Assembly (NCBI GenBank): GCA_903857685.1
Contig: CAIOFO010000033.1
Span: 59,417-123,416 of the forward strand
Source: an uncultured Alphaproteobacteria bacterium
GTDB taxonomy: Bacteria; Pseudomonadota; Alphaproteobacteria; Micropepsales; Micropepsaceae
Direction: 5' to 3'
DNA length: 64,000 bases
Part shown: positions 13,665 to 22,286 of the stretch, in pieces
How positions within the stretch are numbered: position 1 is the stretch's first letter
How the letters are laid out: the number at the start of each line of letters is the position of its first letter
Translations under genes and position numbers: made by a program
The notes under the pieces: generated by a model
Seen by the model: only the letters and a program-made list of their open reading frames with translations
Database searches by the model: none
Told to the model about the DNA's origin: nothing

Positions 13665-15818
13665 TTACGTGGTCGCGATAATCGCCAGCGGCGCGGCCTG
13701 GGCTCCCGCCAGCAGCGACACCGATTTCGACAGCGCCAGCTTGCCCAGCGCGTCCTTGCGCGTCACCAGCAGAGTGGCATCGCTGAGGCGCGCCAGCATG
13801 CCGGCTTCCGGTCCGGCGCGCGAACAGTCCAGCACCACCAGATCGGCGCCTTCCTTCAGCACCTGGATCAATCTCGCCATCGCCGCCGAGGTGAACATGG
13901 TCGCCAGCTTGGGCGGGCGGCGCGTCATCGCCAGGGCATAGGCGCCGGTGCGGGAATCCTTGGCCAGCGCCTCGGACAGCGGCACGGTTCCGGTCAACAC
14001 TTCATAGAGGCCCGCTCTGGACGGCGCTTCCATTGCCTTCATCGCCAGTTGGCCGGGATCGCAGTCAATCAGAACGGTCTTGCGTCCCATCTGGGCCGCG
14101 GCGCGGGCGATGGACACCGCCACCGCGCTTTTGCTTTCGCCGGATTGAGCACCGGTGACGGCGACCACGGCGGCGCCGGCTTCGTTGGAATCGAACTGGC
14201 TGACCAGCGCCGTCATCGCCTGGGCATAGCGGCTGGCGGGATAATCCACGACATAGGCCGCCGCGCCGATTTTCTCGGCATTGGCGAGCTCGGCCAGGAT
14301 CGGCGGGCCGCTCCACACCGCGGGCAGCGGCCTGGGCGCGGCTTTGGCGGCGCGCCGGGGGGCATTGATGATGGTGGCGCGGGGCGCGCCGGGAAGGCGC
14401 GCCGGCAGCAAGGGCCCAAACCATTCGGAGGTCAGCGCGGTCATGATGCCCAGCAGGAAACCCAGCGGGATGGAGGCGCCGACAATCAGCCAGCGCTTGG
14501 GCGAACTGGCGGTCAGCGGCAAGGTGGCGGCGCTGATGATGCGGCTTTCCGGCGCGGCGACACTGTCCTGGTCCTCGGTCTGGCGCAGGCGGCCGACAAA
14601 GGCTTCGTATTGCGCCTTGGTGGAATCGGCATTGGATTGCAGGGCTTCCAGCTCGACGCGCGACTGATTCTGGCCAGTGGCCTGGCGCTCGACCTGGGAG
14701 AGGCTCTGCTGCAGTGAATTCAAATGCGCCTGGGTGGTGGTGACGTCATTGCCCAGCGAGCCGGCGATGCGGGTGACTTCCTGCGCGATCTTGGCGTCCA
14801 GGTCGCGTTTCTGCGCCTGCACCGCGAGCAGCTTGGGATGCAGCGGACCATATTTGCTGGAGAGATCGGCTTCCTGGCGGATCAGGTCGGCCTGCTGGCC
14901 GCGCAACTGCACGATCAGCGGCGAGGCGACAACCTGGCTGACATCGGCGGCATTGCCAGCGGCGGCGGAGGTGCCGACCCGGTCGGCCTCGGCCTGTTTT
15001 TCCGCCAGGTCGGAACGCGCCTGCACGATCTGGGCGTTGATGGCCGCCATCTGCTGGTCCACCAGCGAATTGCCGGGCGCGGAATCATTGAGGCCGTGCT
15101 GCGCCTTGTATTGCTGCACCGCCGCCTGTTCCTGCATCAGTTGCCGCGCCAGGTCGTTGGTGCGGCGGTCGAGCCAGTCGGACGTTCCCTGATTGGCGCT
15201 CTGCCGGACAGTGACCTGCTCCTGCACATAGGCCTGGGTCAGGGCATCGGCGATGGCCTGCGCCTTTTTCGGATCATTGGCGCTGGCATAGACGGTGATG
15301 GCGGTGGAAAGGCCGTTGGCTTCGGCGGACACATGCTTGAGGAAATTCGCCAGGATCTGGTCGTGGATCAGCGCGACATCGCCATTGGCCGATTCGGGAA
15401 ACCAGAAGCTCAGCCGCAGCATGCTGGCCGGTCCCGCCGGCGCCAGCACGGGATTGAATTCCGGATCGTTGTAGAGCTGCAATTTTGTGATGACGTCGCT
15501 GGCGATCTCGCGCGAGGAGATGATCTGAATCTGGTTCTGCAAGGTGGCCGGATCGGTGGGCAATTGCGACAGCACCGCCGACAGGTCCGTGACGTTGTTC
15601 TTGCGCTGGTCCAGCATCACCACCGCCGAACTGGTATATTGCCGCGGCAGCAGCAGCGCCACCGCCGTCGCCAGCACGATCACGGCCAGCGCCACGCGCA
15701 GGATCAGGCCGCGGCGCGAATCCAGAATGCGCAGGAAATCGGCGAGCTGAAATCCCGGCGGCGGTGCCGGCGGGACATAGCCCGTCACATAGGTTGATGG
15801 CGAACGGTAGGGGGACAT
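13665..15818 (-). CDS. Wzc/ExoP-like polysaccharide co-polymerase with BY-kinase-type ATPase domain
   Basis: Controls chain length and export of exopolysaccharide at the inner membrane. The N-terminal Wzz domain has a proline-rich entry (GYVPPAPPPGFQL), TM1 near LILRVALAVIVLATAVALLL, a long periplasmic coiled-coil region (about residues 180-410), a second membrane segment near WLIVGASIPLGFLLGIMTAL, and a cytoplasmic ATPase domain. The ATPase has a Walker A (VTGAQSGESKSAVAVSIARA), a Walker A'-like TVLIDCDPGQ and a Walker B-like LVVLDCSRAG. The usual tyrosine-rich C-terminal tail of BY-kinases is absent, so autophosphorylation is doubtful. I set the start at ATG 15818 (717 residues), because a longer frame to 16031 would run into the glycanase gene. 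It belongs functionally with the EPS genes at 18-25 kb. Confidence 0.87.
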   Translation of the reverse strand: MSPYRSPSTYVTGYVPPAPPPGFQLADFLRILDSRRGLILRVALAVIVLATAVALLLPRQYTSSAVVMLDQRKNNVTDLSAVLSQLPTDPATLQNQIQIISSREIASDVITKLQLYNDPEFNPVLAPAGPASMLRLSFWFPESANGDVALIHDQILANFLKHVSAEANGLSTAITVYASANDPKKAQAIADALTQAYVQEQVTVRQSANQGTSDWLDRRTNDLARQLMQEQAAVQQYKAQHGLNDSAPGNSLVDQQMAAINAQIVQARSDLAEKQAEADRVGTSAAAGNAADVSQVVASPLIVQLRGQQADLIRQEADLSSKYGPLHPKLLAVQAQKRDLDAKIAQEVTRIAGSLGNDVTTTQAHLNSLQQSLSQVERQATGQNQSRVELEALQSNADSTKAQYEAFVGRLRQTEDQDSVAAPESRIISAATLPLTASSPKRWLIVGASIPLGFLLGIMTALTSEWFGPLLPARLPGAPRATIINAPRRAAKAAPRPLPAVWSGPPILAELANAEKIGAAAYVVDYPASRYAQAMTALVSQFDSNEAGAAVVAVTGAQSGESKSAVAVSIARAAAQMGRKTVLIDCDPGQLAMKAMEAPSRAGLYEVLTGTVPLSEALAKDSRTGAYALAMTRRPPKLATMFTSAAMARLIQVLKEGADLVVLDCSRAGPEAGMLARLSDATLLVTRKDALGKLALSKSVSLLAGAQAAPLAIIATT

Positions 15819-15957
15819 GAACCCGTAAAGCCTTCCAAAGGATGCGAGGCCCCCCAAACCCTGAGTGCCCGGCGCAGCGTTAAAAGTACCTTTGGCAGAC
15901 TGACGAATGGTTAACGGGATATCGCCCGGGCCCTTAAAATGCTGGTTTTTCGGCGCT

Positions 15958-17046
15958 TTAAGCCGGCCGCCGGGCGGAAAATGCCCGGGCCAGCGCCCCG
16001 GCCAGGGGTTTGGGCCTGAGGCCTGCGTCAAAGGGGAATTTGCGGTAGCGCCAGCCGGTCATTTTCAGGCGCAGGGATTGGGGCGGGTCGGCATAGCGGT
16101 CGGTGAGGCCCCAGGTCAGGACCGTTGCGGTCCTGCGATTGTCCAGCACCACATCGAGATAGCGCGACGCCTCATCGGCCACGGCCTGGTCGCGCAAGGC
16201 GATATCGGACGGCCCGCCCTCATCGCTGACATCCAGTTCGGTCACCAGGATGGCAAGGCCCCGCGCCGCGATCTCGGCCAGGAAATCCCGCAGCTTCCTC
16301 TGGTCCACATGCTGCCCGAAAGCGAAAAGATGGCTTTGCAGCCCCAGCGCCTGGACCGGCGCACCGCGCGCGATCAGGCCGTCCAGCAAGCCAAGGCAAT
16401 TGGCGCGCACCCGGTCGCCCAAGGGGCCGCCGGGCTCGCAGCCATAATCATTATAGACCAGCAGGGCCGCGGGATCGGCGGCACGGGCCGCGTGAAACGC
16501 CATGTCCATGTAGGAAGGCCCGAAAACCTTGAGCCAGAAGCTTTGCCGCAAACCATTGCCGTCATCCGCCAAAGCCTCATTGACCACATCCAGCGAATGC
16601 ATGCGGCCGCGATAGCGGCCCGCCAGGGCAGTGACGTAACCGGTGAGCAGCTTTTCATCGCGGCGCGCCAGCACCGCGTCTTCCAGCCAGGGCGGATTGG
16701 CGGCATACCAGATCAGGGGATGGCCGCGAAACGCCATGTTGTGCGCCCGCGCGAACGCCATCAGCGTATCAATGCCGGAAAAGTCATAGGCGCCGGGGCG
16801 TGGCTCGACCACGGCGCGCTTCATTTCATATTCGGGCACCAGCATCGCCGCCTGGCGCGCCAGCAGCGGCGGGAAATCCGCATCGCGCAATTCGTAGCTG
16901 GCGGCGGCGGTGCCGAAGACGATGCCGCTGGCGGCCGCCAGCGCGGCAAGGCGGGGCTCCTGCGCAAAGGCGGGCGCGATCAGGCTGCTGGCTCCGGCTG
17001 CCAGCAGGGCGCGGCGCGTCAGCAGGGGGATCGGGGGTCCAGGCAT
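15958..17046 (-). CDS. Exported GH10 glycanase (endo-1,4-beta-xylanase family)
   Basis: A 362-residue secreted glycoside hydrolase of family 10. The N-terminus LLTRRALLAAGASSLIAPAFAQ is a probable Tat-type signal peptide with a twin arginine, cleaved after AFA. The GH10 core shows RGHPLIWYAANPPW, the acid/base glutamate E157 in SLDVVNEALAD and the nucleophile E270 in VTELDVSD; NDYG and QSHL are further family motifs. GH10 enzymes cleave beta-1,4-xylan and some related backbones. Placed between the co-polymerase gene and the EPS biosynthetic operon, it more likely trims or processes the cell's own exopolysaccharide than digests plant xylan, but that is inference. Its own promoter could lie in 17047-17176, which it shares with the divergent thioesterase. 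Confidence 0.9.
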   Translation of the reverse strand: MPGPPIPLLTRRALLAAGASSLIAPAFAQEPRLAALAAASGIVFGTAAASYELRDADFPPLLARQAAMLVPEYEMKRAVVEPRPGAYDFSGIDTLMAFARAHNMAFRGHPLIWYAANPPWLEDAVLARRDEKLLTGYVTALAGRYRGRMHSLDVVNEALADDGNGLRQSFWLKVFGPSYMDMAFHAARAADPAALLVYNDYGCEPGGPLGDRVRANCLGLLDGLIARGAPVQALGLQSHLFAFGQHVDQRKLRDFLAEIAARGLAILVTELDVSDEGGPSDIALRDQAVADEASRYLDVVLDNRRTATVLTWGLTDRYADPPQSLRLKMTGWRYRKFPFDAGLRPKPLAGALARAFSARRPA

Positions 17047-17176
17047 GGCCGCAAATTTACAGGCTGCGGGTTAACGCTCCGTCTCGGGGGCCGGACGGGT
17101 AAGGTCGAAAAGCTTTCTGTTTCGGGGGGTTGCCGGGTTTACCCGGCCTTTGCAAACGGCCCCCTATGATCGGGGC

Positions 17177-18151
17177 ATGTCGCAATCCCTGACCCTGGAG
17201 AAGGATGCCGGCGCCCGCCTGGGTCGCATGCAGCAACTCGCCAGCAATGTGGCATGGACGGAATCCCTGGGCCGGGCCAAGGCCATCATCGTGCCGCTGA
17301 GCGAAAGCGCCACGGGCCTGCCCATTTACTGCGTGCATTCCCTGTCGGGCAAAGCCACCGATTACATCGCGCTGGCGCGGATGCTGGGTCCGGGCCAGCC
17401 GCTCTATGGCATCCAGATGCCGGCGAAAAATCGCAATGCGCAGTTCGGCGGCGAAATCGAAAGCGTCACGCTACCGGCCATCGCCAATTATTATCGCGAA
17501 GCGCTGGAGCGCTTTCAGCCCTCAGGTCCGCTGGCGCTGGGCGGCTGGTCGGTCGGCAGCCTGATTGCCTATGAGATGGCGCGCCAGCTGAGGGCAAGGG
17601 GGCGCGACGTCCGGCTGCTCGTGGCACTCGACATGGCGCCCTGGAACAGCGGCGCCGACACCGGCCCGCGCCATCTGCCTTACCTGGGCGCCCTGCTGCG
17701 CAACGCACTGCCCTGGGCTTTCAACCATCGCCTGTTCCGCCAGCCTTCGCTGCAATCCATTCGCGACATCATCGCGCAAAAGGCCGCCGCCACAGCCGCG
17801 ACCATCGCCGCCCCCGGCGGCAGCCAGGTCGAGCGCTATCTGGCGAAGGATTTCATAGACATCGGCAAATATCCGCCGGCGCATGTCGCACTGATGCAGG
17901 ATATCCTCGATGTGATGCTGCGCTACCAGCCCGGCCGCTATGACGGCAAGGTGCAGGTCTATATCGCCAGGACTGAAATATCATTCAGCCATTTCCCCAA
18001 GATGAAGGCGCAGTGGCTGGCCGTTGCACCCGGCGCCGCAATCATGTCCGTTGCCGGCTCGCACCAGAGCATGATCGAAGAGAAAACCGGCGCCCGCCTG
18101 GCGCGGCATCTGGGCGGCTTGCTGGCGTCCGAAGCGGTCCGGACCGCCTAG
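17177..18151 (+). CDS. Thioesterase-domain alpha/beta hydrolase
   Basis: A 324-residue protein dominated by a thioesterase domain like those ending non-ribosomal peptide and polyketide synthases. Evidence: LPIYCVHSLSGKATDYIALA at the oxyanion-hole strand, the nucleophile elbow GGWSVGS (Ser125 from the chosen start) and a late histidine in VAGSHQSMIEE. An aspartate in LVALDMAP is the likely third triad member. No carrier protein or synthase module lies nearby, so it is a stand-alone enzyme. I chose ATG at 17177; a TTG at 17150 is possible but weaker. It is the only plus-strand gene in the EPS region, and its stop codon overlaps the methyltransferase stop (CTAG at 18148-18151). It may transfer or remove an acyl group on the polysaccharide, but no substrate is shown. 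Confidence 0.8.
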   Translation: MSQSLTLEKDAGARLGRMQQLASNVAWTESLGRAKAIIVPLSESATGLPIYCVHSLSGKATDYIALARMLGPGQPLYGIQMPAKNRNAQFGGEIESVTLPAIANYYREALERFQPSGPLALGGWSVGSLIAYEMARQLRARGRDVRLLVALDMAPWNSGADTGPRHLPYLGALLRNALPWAFNHRLFRQPSLQSIRDIIAQKAAATAATIAAPGGSQVERYLAKDFIDIGKYPPAHVALMQDILDVMLRYQPGRYDGKVQVYIARTEISFSHFPKMKAQWLAVAPGAAIMSVAGSHQSMIEEKTGARLARHLGGLLASEAVRTA

Positions 18152-19092
18152 CGCTTTTTCGCCGCCAGATATTCGTTGCCCAGCACCCATTTGGTGGCGC
18201 GCTTGTGATTGGGCGAGCGGTGGGGATGATCGTGAATCTGCGCCGCGAACATGCGATCGATCCACTGGGTGTTCTTGAAGATGCGGCGCGAGCGCAGGAA
18301 ATTGAAGGGCGCGATCTTGCGCATGCTGTTTTCGTCGTTGAATTCGCTGACCGCCAGAAGTTCGCCGGTCCAGTTGCTGGAGCCATATTCGGCGATATCG
18401 TCCAGATAGACCGGCACCACGGGAAGGTAATTTTCCGGCGCCGCGGTCAGGATCGGCATCGCCGCCTTGGCGGCGGAATAATAATCCACATCCACCGCGA
18501 CGAAGCCCAGCGGCGCATCCGGCGTCAGGGTCCTGGCGAAGGCGGACGCGGTGACATTGACGTCGCCGATGATCAGTTCGGCATTGGCGGGAAGGGCCTG
18601 TTTCAGGCCCTCAAAATCCATCATCGGGAAGTCGCCCTCCTGGAACAGCTCCGGCAGGTCGCGGTAATCCACTGCCGGCGGCATGCCCGTTCCGGCGTCA
18701 AATCCCACAATGCGGAATTCGATGCCGGTGGCCTTTGTGGTGCGCTCGGCGATGCGGCACATGGTCAGAAGCCCGGCGCCGGAGGCGACGCCCAGCTCCA
18801 CCAAGGTCACTTTCTTGTAGCCATGCAGTTTGGCGGCGTCGGCGGCGAACAGGATCGGAAAGGCATATTGCTGGCGCACGATCAGGTCGAACGCGACTTT
18901 CATCCGGTAACTGCCCAGCAGCGCGACGAACAGGGACAGGATATTCAGGTGCAAGGGCTCGGTCAGCCGCTCGACGAATACCTTGCCGAGCTTTCCCTTC
19001 TGGAACAGGCGGCGCAAGACATAGCCATGGGATGCGGCGGTGCGCTTGGCTTTCCCGGCGGGAATGGGGGCACTATGCTCGATAACGCTCAT
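18148..19092 (-). CDS. SAM-dependent methyltransferase of the EPS operon
   Basis: The 314-residue protein has a class I Rossmann core: VTLVELGVASGAGLLTMC is the AdoMet-binding glycine-rich loop and FRIVGFDAGTGMP contains the acidic residue expected to bind ribose. LGFVAVDVDYYSAA and PVYLDDIAEYG resemble TylF/MycF-like sugar O-methyltransferases that use acidic metal-binding residues, which is an inference from pattern. Start ATG 19092 overlaps the upstream GT2 stop by 4 bp (ATGA), so translation is probably coupled. This position at the end of the EPS operon suggests it methylates a sugar of the repeat unit or its lipid-linked intermediate. Confidence 0.8.
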   Translation of the reverse strand: MSVIEHSAPIPAGKAKRTAASHGYVLRRLFQKGKLGKVFVERLTEPLHLNILSLFVALLGSYRMKVAFDLIVRQQYAFPILFAADAAKLHGYKKVTLVELGVASGAGLLTMCRIAERTTKATGIEFRIVGFDAGTGMPPAVDYRDLPELFQEGDFPMMDFEGLKQALPANAELIIGDVNVTASAFARTLTPDAPLGFVAVDVDYYSAAKAAMPILTAAPENYLPVVPVYLDDIAEYGSSNWTGELLAVSEFNDENSMRKIAPFNFLRSRRIFKNTQWIDRMFAAQIHDHPHRSPNHKRATKWVLGNEYLAAKKR

Positions 19093-20081
19093 CGCAAACT
19101 CCGCCGCGGATATTGTAAGGACGATTGTGTCCGGCGCCCGGCGGGCTCCGGTTCGCGCAAGTTCAGGCGCAGCCAGCCGATCGCGGTATCGGCCAGGCGG
19201 CGATAGGTTTCCGTGCCCAGGAAGATCTGCAGGAAAATGATGGCCGCCAGTCGCGGCGCGTAGCATTTATTCGCCACCGCGCTCAGATAAAGCTTCAACG
19301 CCTGCCATTTCTGGCCATCGCGCGACAGCATTTTGGCATAGCCCCAGCCGCGTGCGCCCTGCCAGGCGCGCCCCGTCATGCGCGGTTTCATCTGCTCCAG
19401 CCAGAGGGCGAAGCGCTGGGTCCGGGAGGAAGCCGCGCCCGCCGATGTGCGGCCAGGATCGGCCTGGTCTTTCCAGACGGCGCCGGCCTCGGGCGCCATG
19501 ACGAATTTGCAGCCGGCCTCCGCCAGCCGGATGGCGAAGTCGGTATCCTCAGCGGCGCGCAGATCGGCGTGATAGCCCACGCGGTGCGCCATTTGCCGTT
19601 CCACCACCAGCGTGATGGTGGGGACAAAGCCTCTGCGGCAGAGCAGATATTCGCCCATGTCCTCGCCTTCGCGAATTGCCCGCGGCGGCTTCAGGAAGGT
19701 GCGGCCCTCGCCGCGATCCACCAGGATGCGGGCATAGCCGGCGATGTTGGTGGTGCCGTCCAGCAGCGCCTTCATCGTCGCCAGGTGATGCGGCAGGAAG
19801 ACATCGTCGGAATCCAGCGGCGCGATGAAGCGTCCGCGCGCCGCGTCTATCGCGGCATTGCGCGCCGCGCCGCCGCCCTGGTTCTCCTGGCGCAGCAAGC
19901 GGATGCGCGGATCGCCGAATGCGGCAACCACCGGGGCCGGATCGTCCCGCGAACCGTCATCGACAATGACGATTTCGAAATCCTGGCAGGTCTGCGCCAG
20001 AACGGACGCGATCGCGGTGCCGAGCACGGAGGCACGGTTGTAAACCGGGATGATCACGGAAAAATGGGGCTGGCCGCGCAT
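19089..20081 (-). CDS. Family 2 glycosyltransferase (EPS)
   Basis: A 330-residue inverting GT-A enzyme. The N-terminus FSVIIPVYNRASVLGTAIAS is the classic nucleotide-sugar binding start, followed by IVIVDDGSRDDP and the metal-binding DxD region FIAPLDSDDVFLPHHL. An acidic catalytic region (LRAAEDTDFAIRLAEAG) follows. There is no membrane anchor, so it acts on the cytoplasmic face adding a sugar to a lipid-linked intermediate. It lies 11 bp downstream of the polymerase gene and overlaps the methyltransferase start. The donor sugar cannot be read from sequence. Confidence 0.88.
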   Translation of the reverse strand: MRGQPHFSVIIPVYNRASVLGTAIASVLAQTCQDFEIVIVDDGSRDDPAPVVAAFGDPRIRLLRQENQGGGAARNAAIDAARGRFIAPLDSDDVFLPHHLATMKALLDGTTNIAGYARILVDRGEGRTFLKPPRAIREGEDMGEYLLCRRGFVPTITLVVERQMAHRVGYHADLRAAEDTDFAIRLAEAGCKFVMAPEAGAVWKDQADPGRTSAGAASSRTQRFALWLEQMKPRMTGRAWQGARGWGYAKMLSRDGQKWQALKLYLSAVANKCYAPRLAAIIFLQIFLGTETYRRLADTAIGWLRLNLREPEPAGRRTQSSLQYPRRSLR

Positions 20082-20092
20082 GGCCGCCGATA

Positions 20093-21400
20093 TTACGGGG
20101 CCAAAGTTAAAGATTTCTCAGGATGGCGCAGCGCCGCGATCACCAAAAGCAGGGAAAACCACACCCCGCTGTCGCGGGTCAAAAAGTCGGATTCCAGGAA
20201 ATTGTGCAGCACAAAGAAGACGAAAAGCGCGAAAAGCAGGGCCCGGAAGCCGATTTGCTGGTAATTCAGGGGCCAGAAACCGGCCAGCGGCTCCGCCACC
20301 AGGCTGATCATGCCCAGCACAAAACCGACCCCGCCCAGGGTCACCAGAAGCTGCAGATAGCCGTCATGGCTGTCTCCGATCGCCTCCACCCAAACCGAGC
20401 GGACATAATTGTGCATCGGCGACAGGCTGCCGGTGCTGTAAAGGGTGCCGAAGCCGGCCCCCAGCCAGGGATGGTCGCGCACAAAGTTGATATAGGCCTG
20501 CCAGATTTCGGCGCGGCCGGTGAATTCGGTGGGATCCTCCAGAATGTGGGAAATGGTATCGGCATATAAAATTCCCACCGTTCCCGCCACCAGTATCAGC
20601 AGCGCCGCCGCCGCGACAAAGACCGAGCGGCTGAGGCCGTCGCGCCAGCAGGCGCGATAGGCCAATCCCGCCAGCAGCGAAACCGGAAACAGCGCCATCG
20701 AGGTCTTGGAGCGGGTCATCACCAGAAAGCCCAGCGCCCCCGCCGCCACCAGCCAGCCGATCCAATTGTACCGGCCGTTGCGGGTGAACAGGAACAGCAA
20801 CGCGGTCATGGCGCAGGTGGCCCCGGCGCCATTTTTCTGGCCATACAATCCGCGCCAGTCGCCCACCAGTCCCGGATCCAGCTCGCCGGGCAAATGCACG
20901 GCGGTATGGATCAGTGGAATTGAAATCCAGTTCACCACCAGAACAATCGCCAGCAGGATGCGCCAATAGCGAAAGGCCCGTTCAGGTCCGATGGTATCGG
21001 CCCCGAGCAGGACCGAAAGCGTCAGCACCACTTCCAGCGTCGCGCGGCGGAAGGCTATGCCGTGCTCGGTGGCCCAGATGGCGCTGAGCAGGCACCAGAT
21101 CTGCAGCAATCCCAGGATAAGGGGAACGGCGCGTATCGCGCCGAGCCCGCGCCGCTGTACCGCGGTGAGCAGGATGACGGCGAAAATGCAGAGATAGAGA
21201 ATCTGGTGGAGCAGGTCACCCGCTCCCGCATCGGGAGCAGCCAGCGCCGTACCGGGCGTGGGCGGGACGAACGGCTCAAAGCCGACAAAGACAATGATCA
21301 GCAGGCCGAAAAAGCTGATCGAGGCGAGCGTGGTGCGCTCCAGCCGGGGCGGAGCATCGAATCCTACAGCAAAGCTCTCATTCGCCATGGACCACGGCAT
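20093..21400 (-). CDS. O-antigen ligase/Wzy-type polysaccharide polymerase
   Basis: A 435-residue protein with about eleven hydrophobic segments. The large periplasmic loop carries the Wzy_C/WaaL pattern: GRAEIWQAYINFVRDHPWLG, GFGT, then MHNYVRSVWVEAIGDSHDGY, with the conserved Arg and His residues of O-antigen ligases and polymerases. In an EPS operon with a flippase and priming enzyme, a polymerase joining repeat units on the periplasmic side is most likely. Start ATG 21400 overlaps the preceding GT2 gene by 23 bp; a second ATG at 21388 in the same frame is equally plausible. Confidence 0.84.
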   Translation of the reverse strand: MPWSMANESFAVGFDAPPRLERTTLASISFFGLLIIVFVGFEPFVPPTPGTALAAPDAGAGDLLHQILYLCIFAVILLTAVQRRGLGAIRAVPLILGLLQIWCLLSAIWATEHGIAFRRATLEVVLTLSVLLGADTIGPERAFRYWRILLAIVLVVNWISIPLIHTAVHLPGELDPGLVGDWRGLYGQKNGAGATCAMTALLFLFTRNGRYNWIGWLVAAGALGFLVMTRSKTSMALFPVSLLAGLAYRACWRDGLSRSVFVAAAALLILVAGTVGILYADTISHILEDPTEFTGRAEIWQAYINFVRDHPWLGAGFGTLYSTGSLSPMHNYVRSVWVEAIGDSHDGYLQLLVTLGGVGFVLGMISLVAEPLAGFWPLNYQQIGFRALLFALFVFFVLHNFLESDFLTRDSGVWFSLLLVIAALRHPEKSLTLAP

Positions 21401-22286
21401 ACTCGTTGTAGCGCCAGCCGGCCATCGCCGTCAGCTTGCCCGCCGCCCGGAAGAGTTTGGTCAAGGGGGCAAGCCTGCGATTCGGGCTTGGCGAGAGGAT
21501 GACGGCCAGCGGCAACGACAACAAGAGCGCGGCGGCGATTTTCGCCGCTTCCGTCAGGCGCGTCGCCAGGCCGGGCCGGTATTTCAGCAGTACCTGCATG
21601 TCGGAATTGCCGTTGGAATAGGCGCGCTTCAGGGTCCAGCCCAATGTGGCGCGGCCCTCGGGGACATCGCCGTAAACCCGGGCGCCATCGGCCCAGGCGA
21701 AGCGGGCGCCTTCCGCCTCAAGCCGCAGGAAGAAGTCGCGATCCTCACCGCCGGTCAGGGCGAAGGCAGGATCGAACCAGGGCGGCGTCATCGCGCGCAG
21801 CATGGTGCGGGCGATGAACAGGTTGCCCGCGCTCTCCAGCATGGTCACGCCGGCGATACTGCGAATATCCGGGCGGGTTTCGGAGCCGCCGCGTTCCGCC
21901 GCGAACAGGATGGCGCCCTGCAGCGCGTCGGCGCCGGTCTGGCGCTGGGTGCGCAGGAATTCGCTGATCCAGTCGGGCGCCGGCCATTCGTCATCGTCGA
22001 TCATGGCGATGAAACCGGCATGGCAATCCGCCAGCGCTTCGGCGACCAGCAGGTTGCGCACCTGGGCGATGCCGCGCTCTTTTGCCACCACGGCGCGCAG
22101 CGGCCAGCGATAATCGGGCGCCAGCTGGGCGCAAAGCTTTATTCCCTCCTGGGTTTCGGCATCATTGTCGGCGACCAGCACCGCGATATCGGCATCGGTG
22201 TCGAGCCGGGCGACGGCCTCCAGCAGGCGCTGCAGGTTTTTCGGCCGCCGGAATGTGGGAATGGCGATGGTGATGCGTTCAGCCAC
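21378..22286 (-). CDS. Family 2 glycosyltransferase (EPS)
   Basis: A 302-residue GT2 enzyme: RITIAIPTFRRPKNLQRLLE begins the GT-A fold, followed by VLVADNDAETQ. The aspartate-rich motif AMIDDDEWPAPDWI is the DxD-like metal site, and LTGGEDRDFFLRLEAEG is the acidic region near the catalytic base. A C-terminal hydrophobic stretch (AAALLLSLPLAVIL) may tether it to the membrane. I chose the GTG start at 22286 because GGGAGG lies five bases upstream; it overlaps the flippase stop by 8 bp. Acceptor and donor are unknown. Confidence 0.85.
   Translation of the reverse strand: MAERITIAIPTFRRPKNLQRLLEAVARLDTDADIAVLVADNDAETQEGIKLCAQLAPDYRWPLRAVVAKERGIAQVRNLLVAEALADCHAGFIAMIDDDEWPAPDWISEFLRTQRQTGADALQGAILFAAERGGSETRPDIRSIAGVTMLESAGNLFIARTMLRAMTPPWFDPAFALTGGEDRDFFLRLEAEGARFAWADGARVYGDVPEGRATLGWTLKRAYSNGNSDMQVLLKYRPGLATRLTEAAKIAAALLLSLPLAVILSPSPNRRLAPLTKLFRAAGKLTAMAGWRYNEYAVVHGE

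Noticed and set aside
15819..16031. N-terminal extension of the Wzc-like protein
   Set aside because: It overlaps the 3' end of the GH10 gene and lacks family similarity; the internal ATG at 15818 precedes the normal Wzz start.
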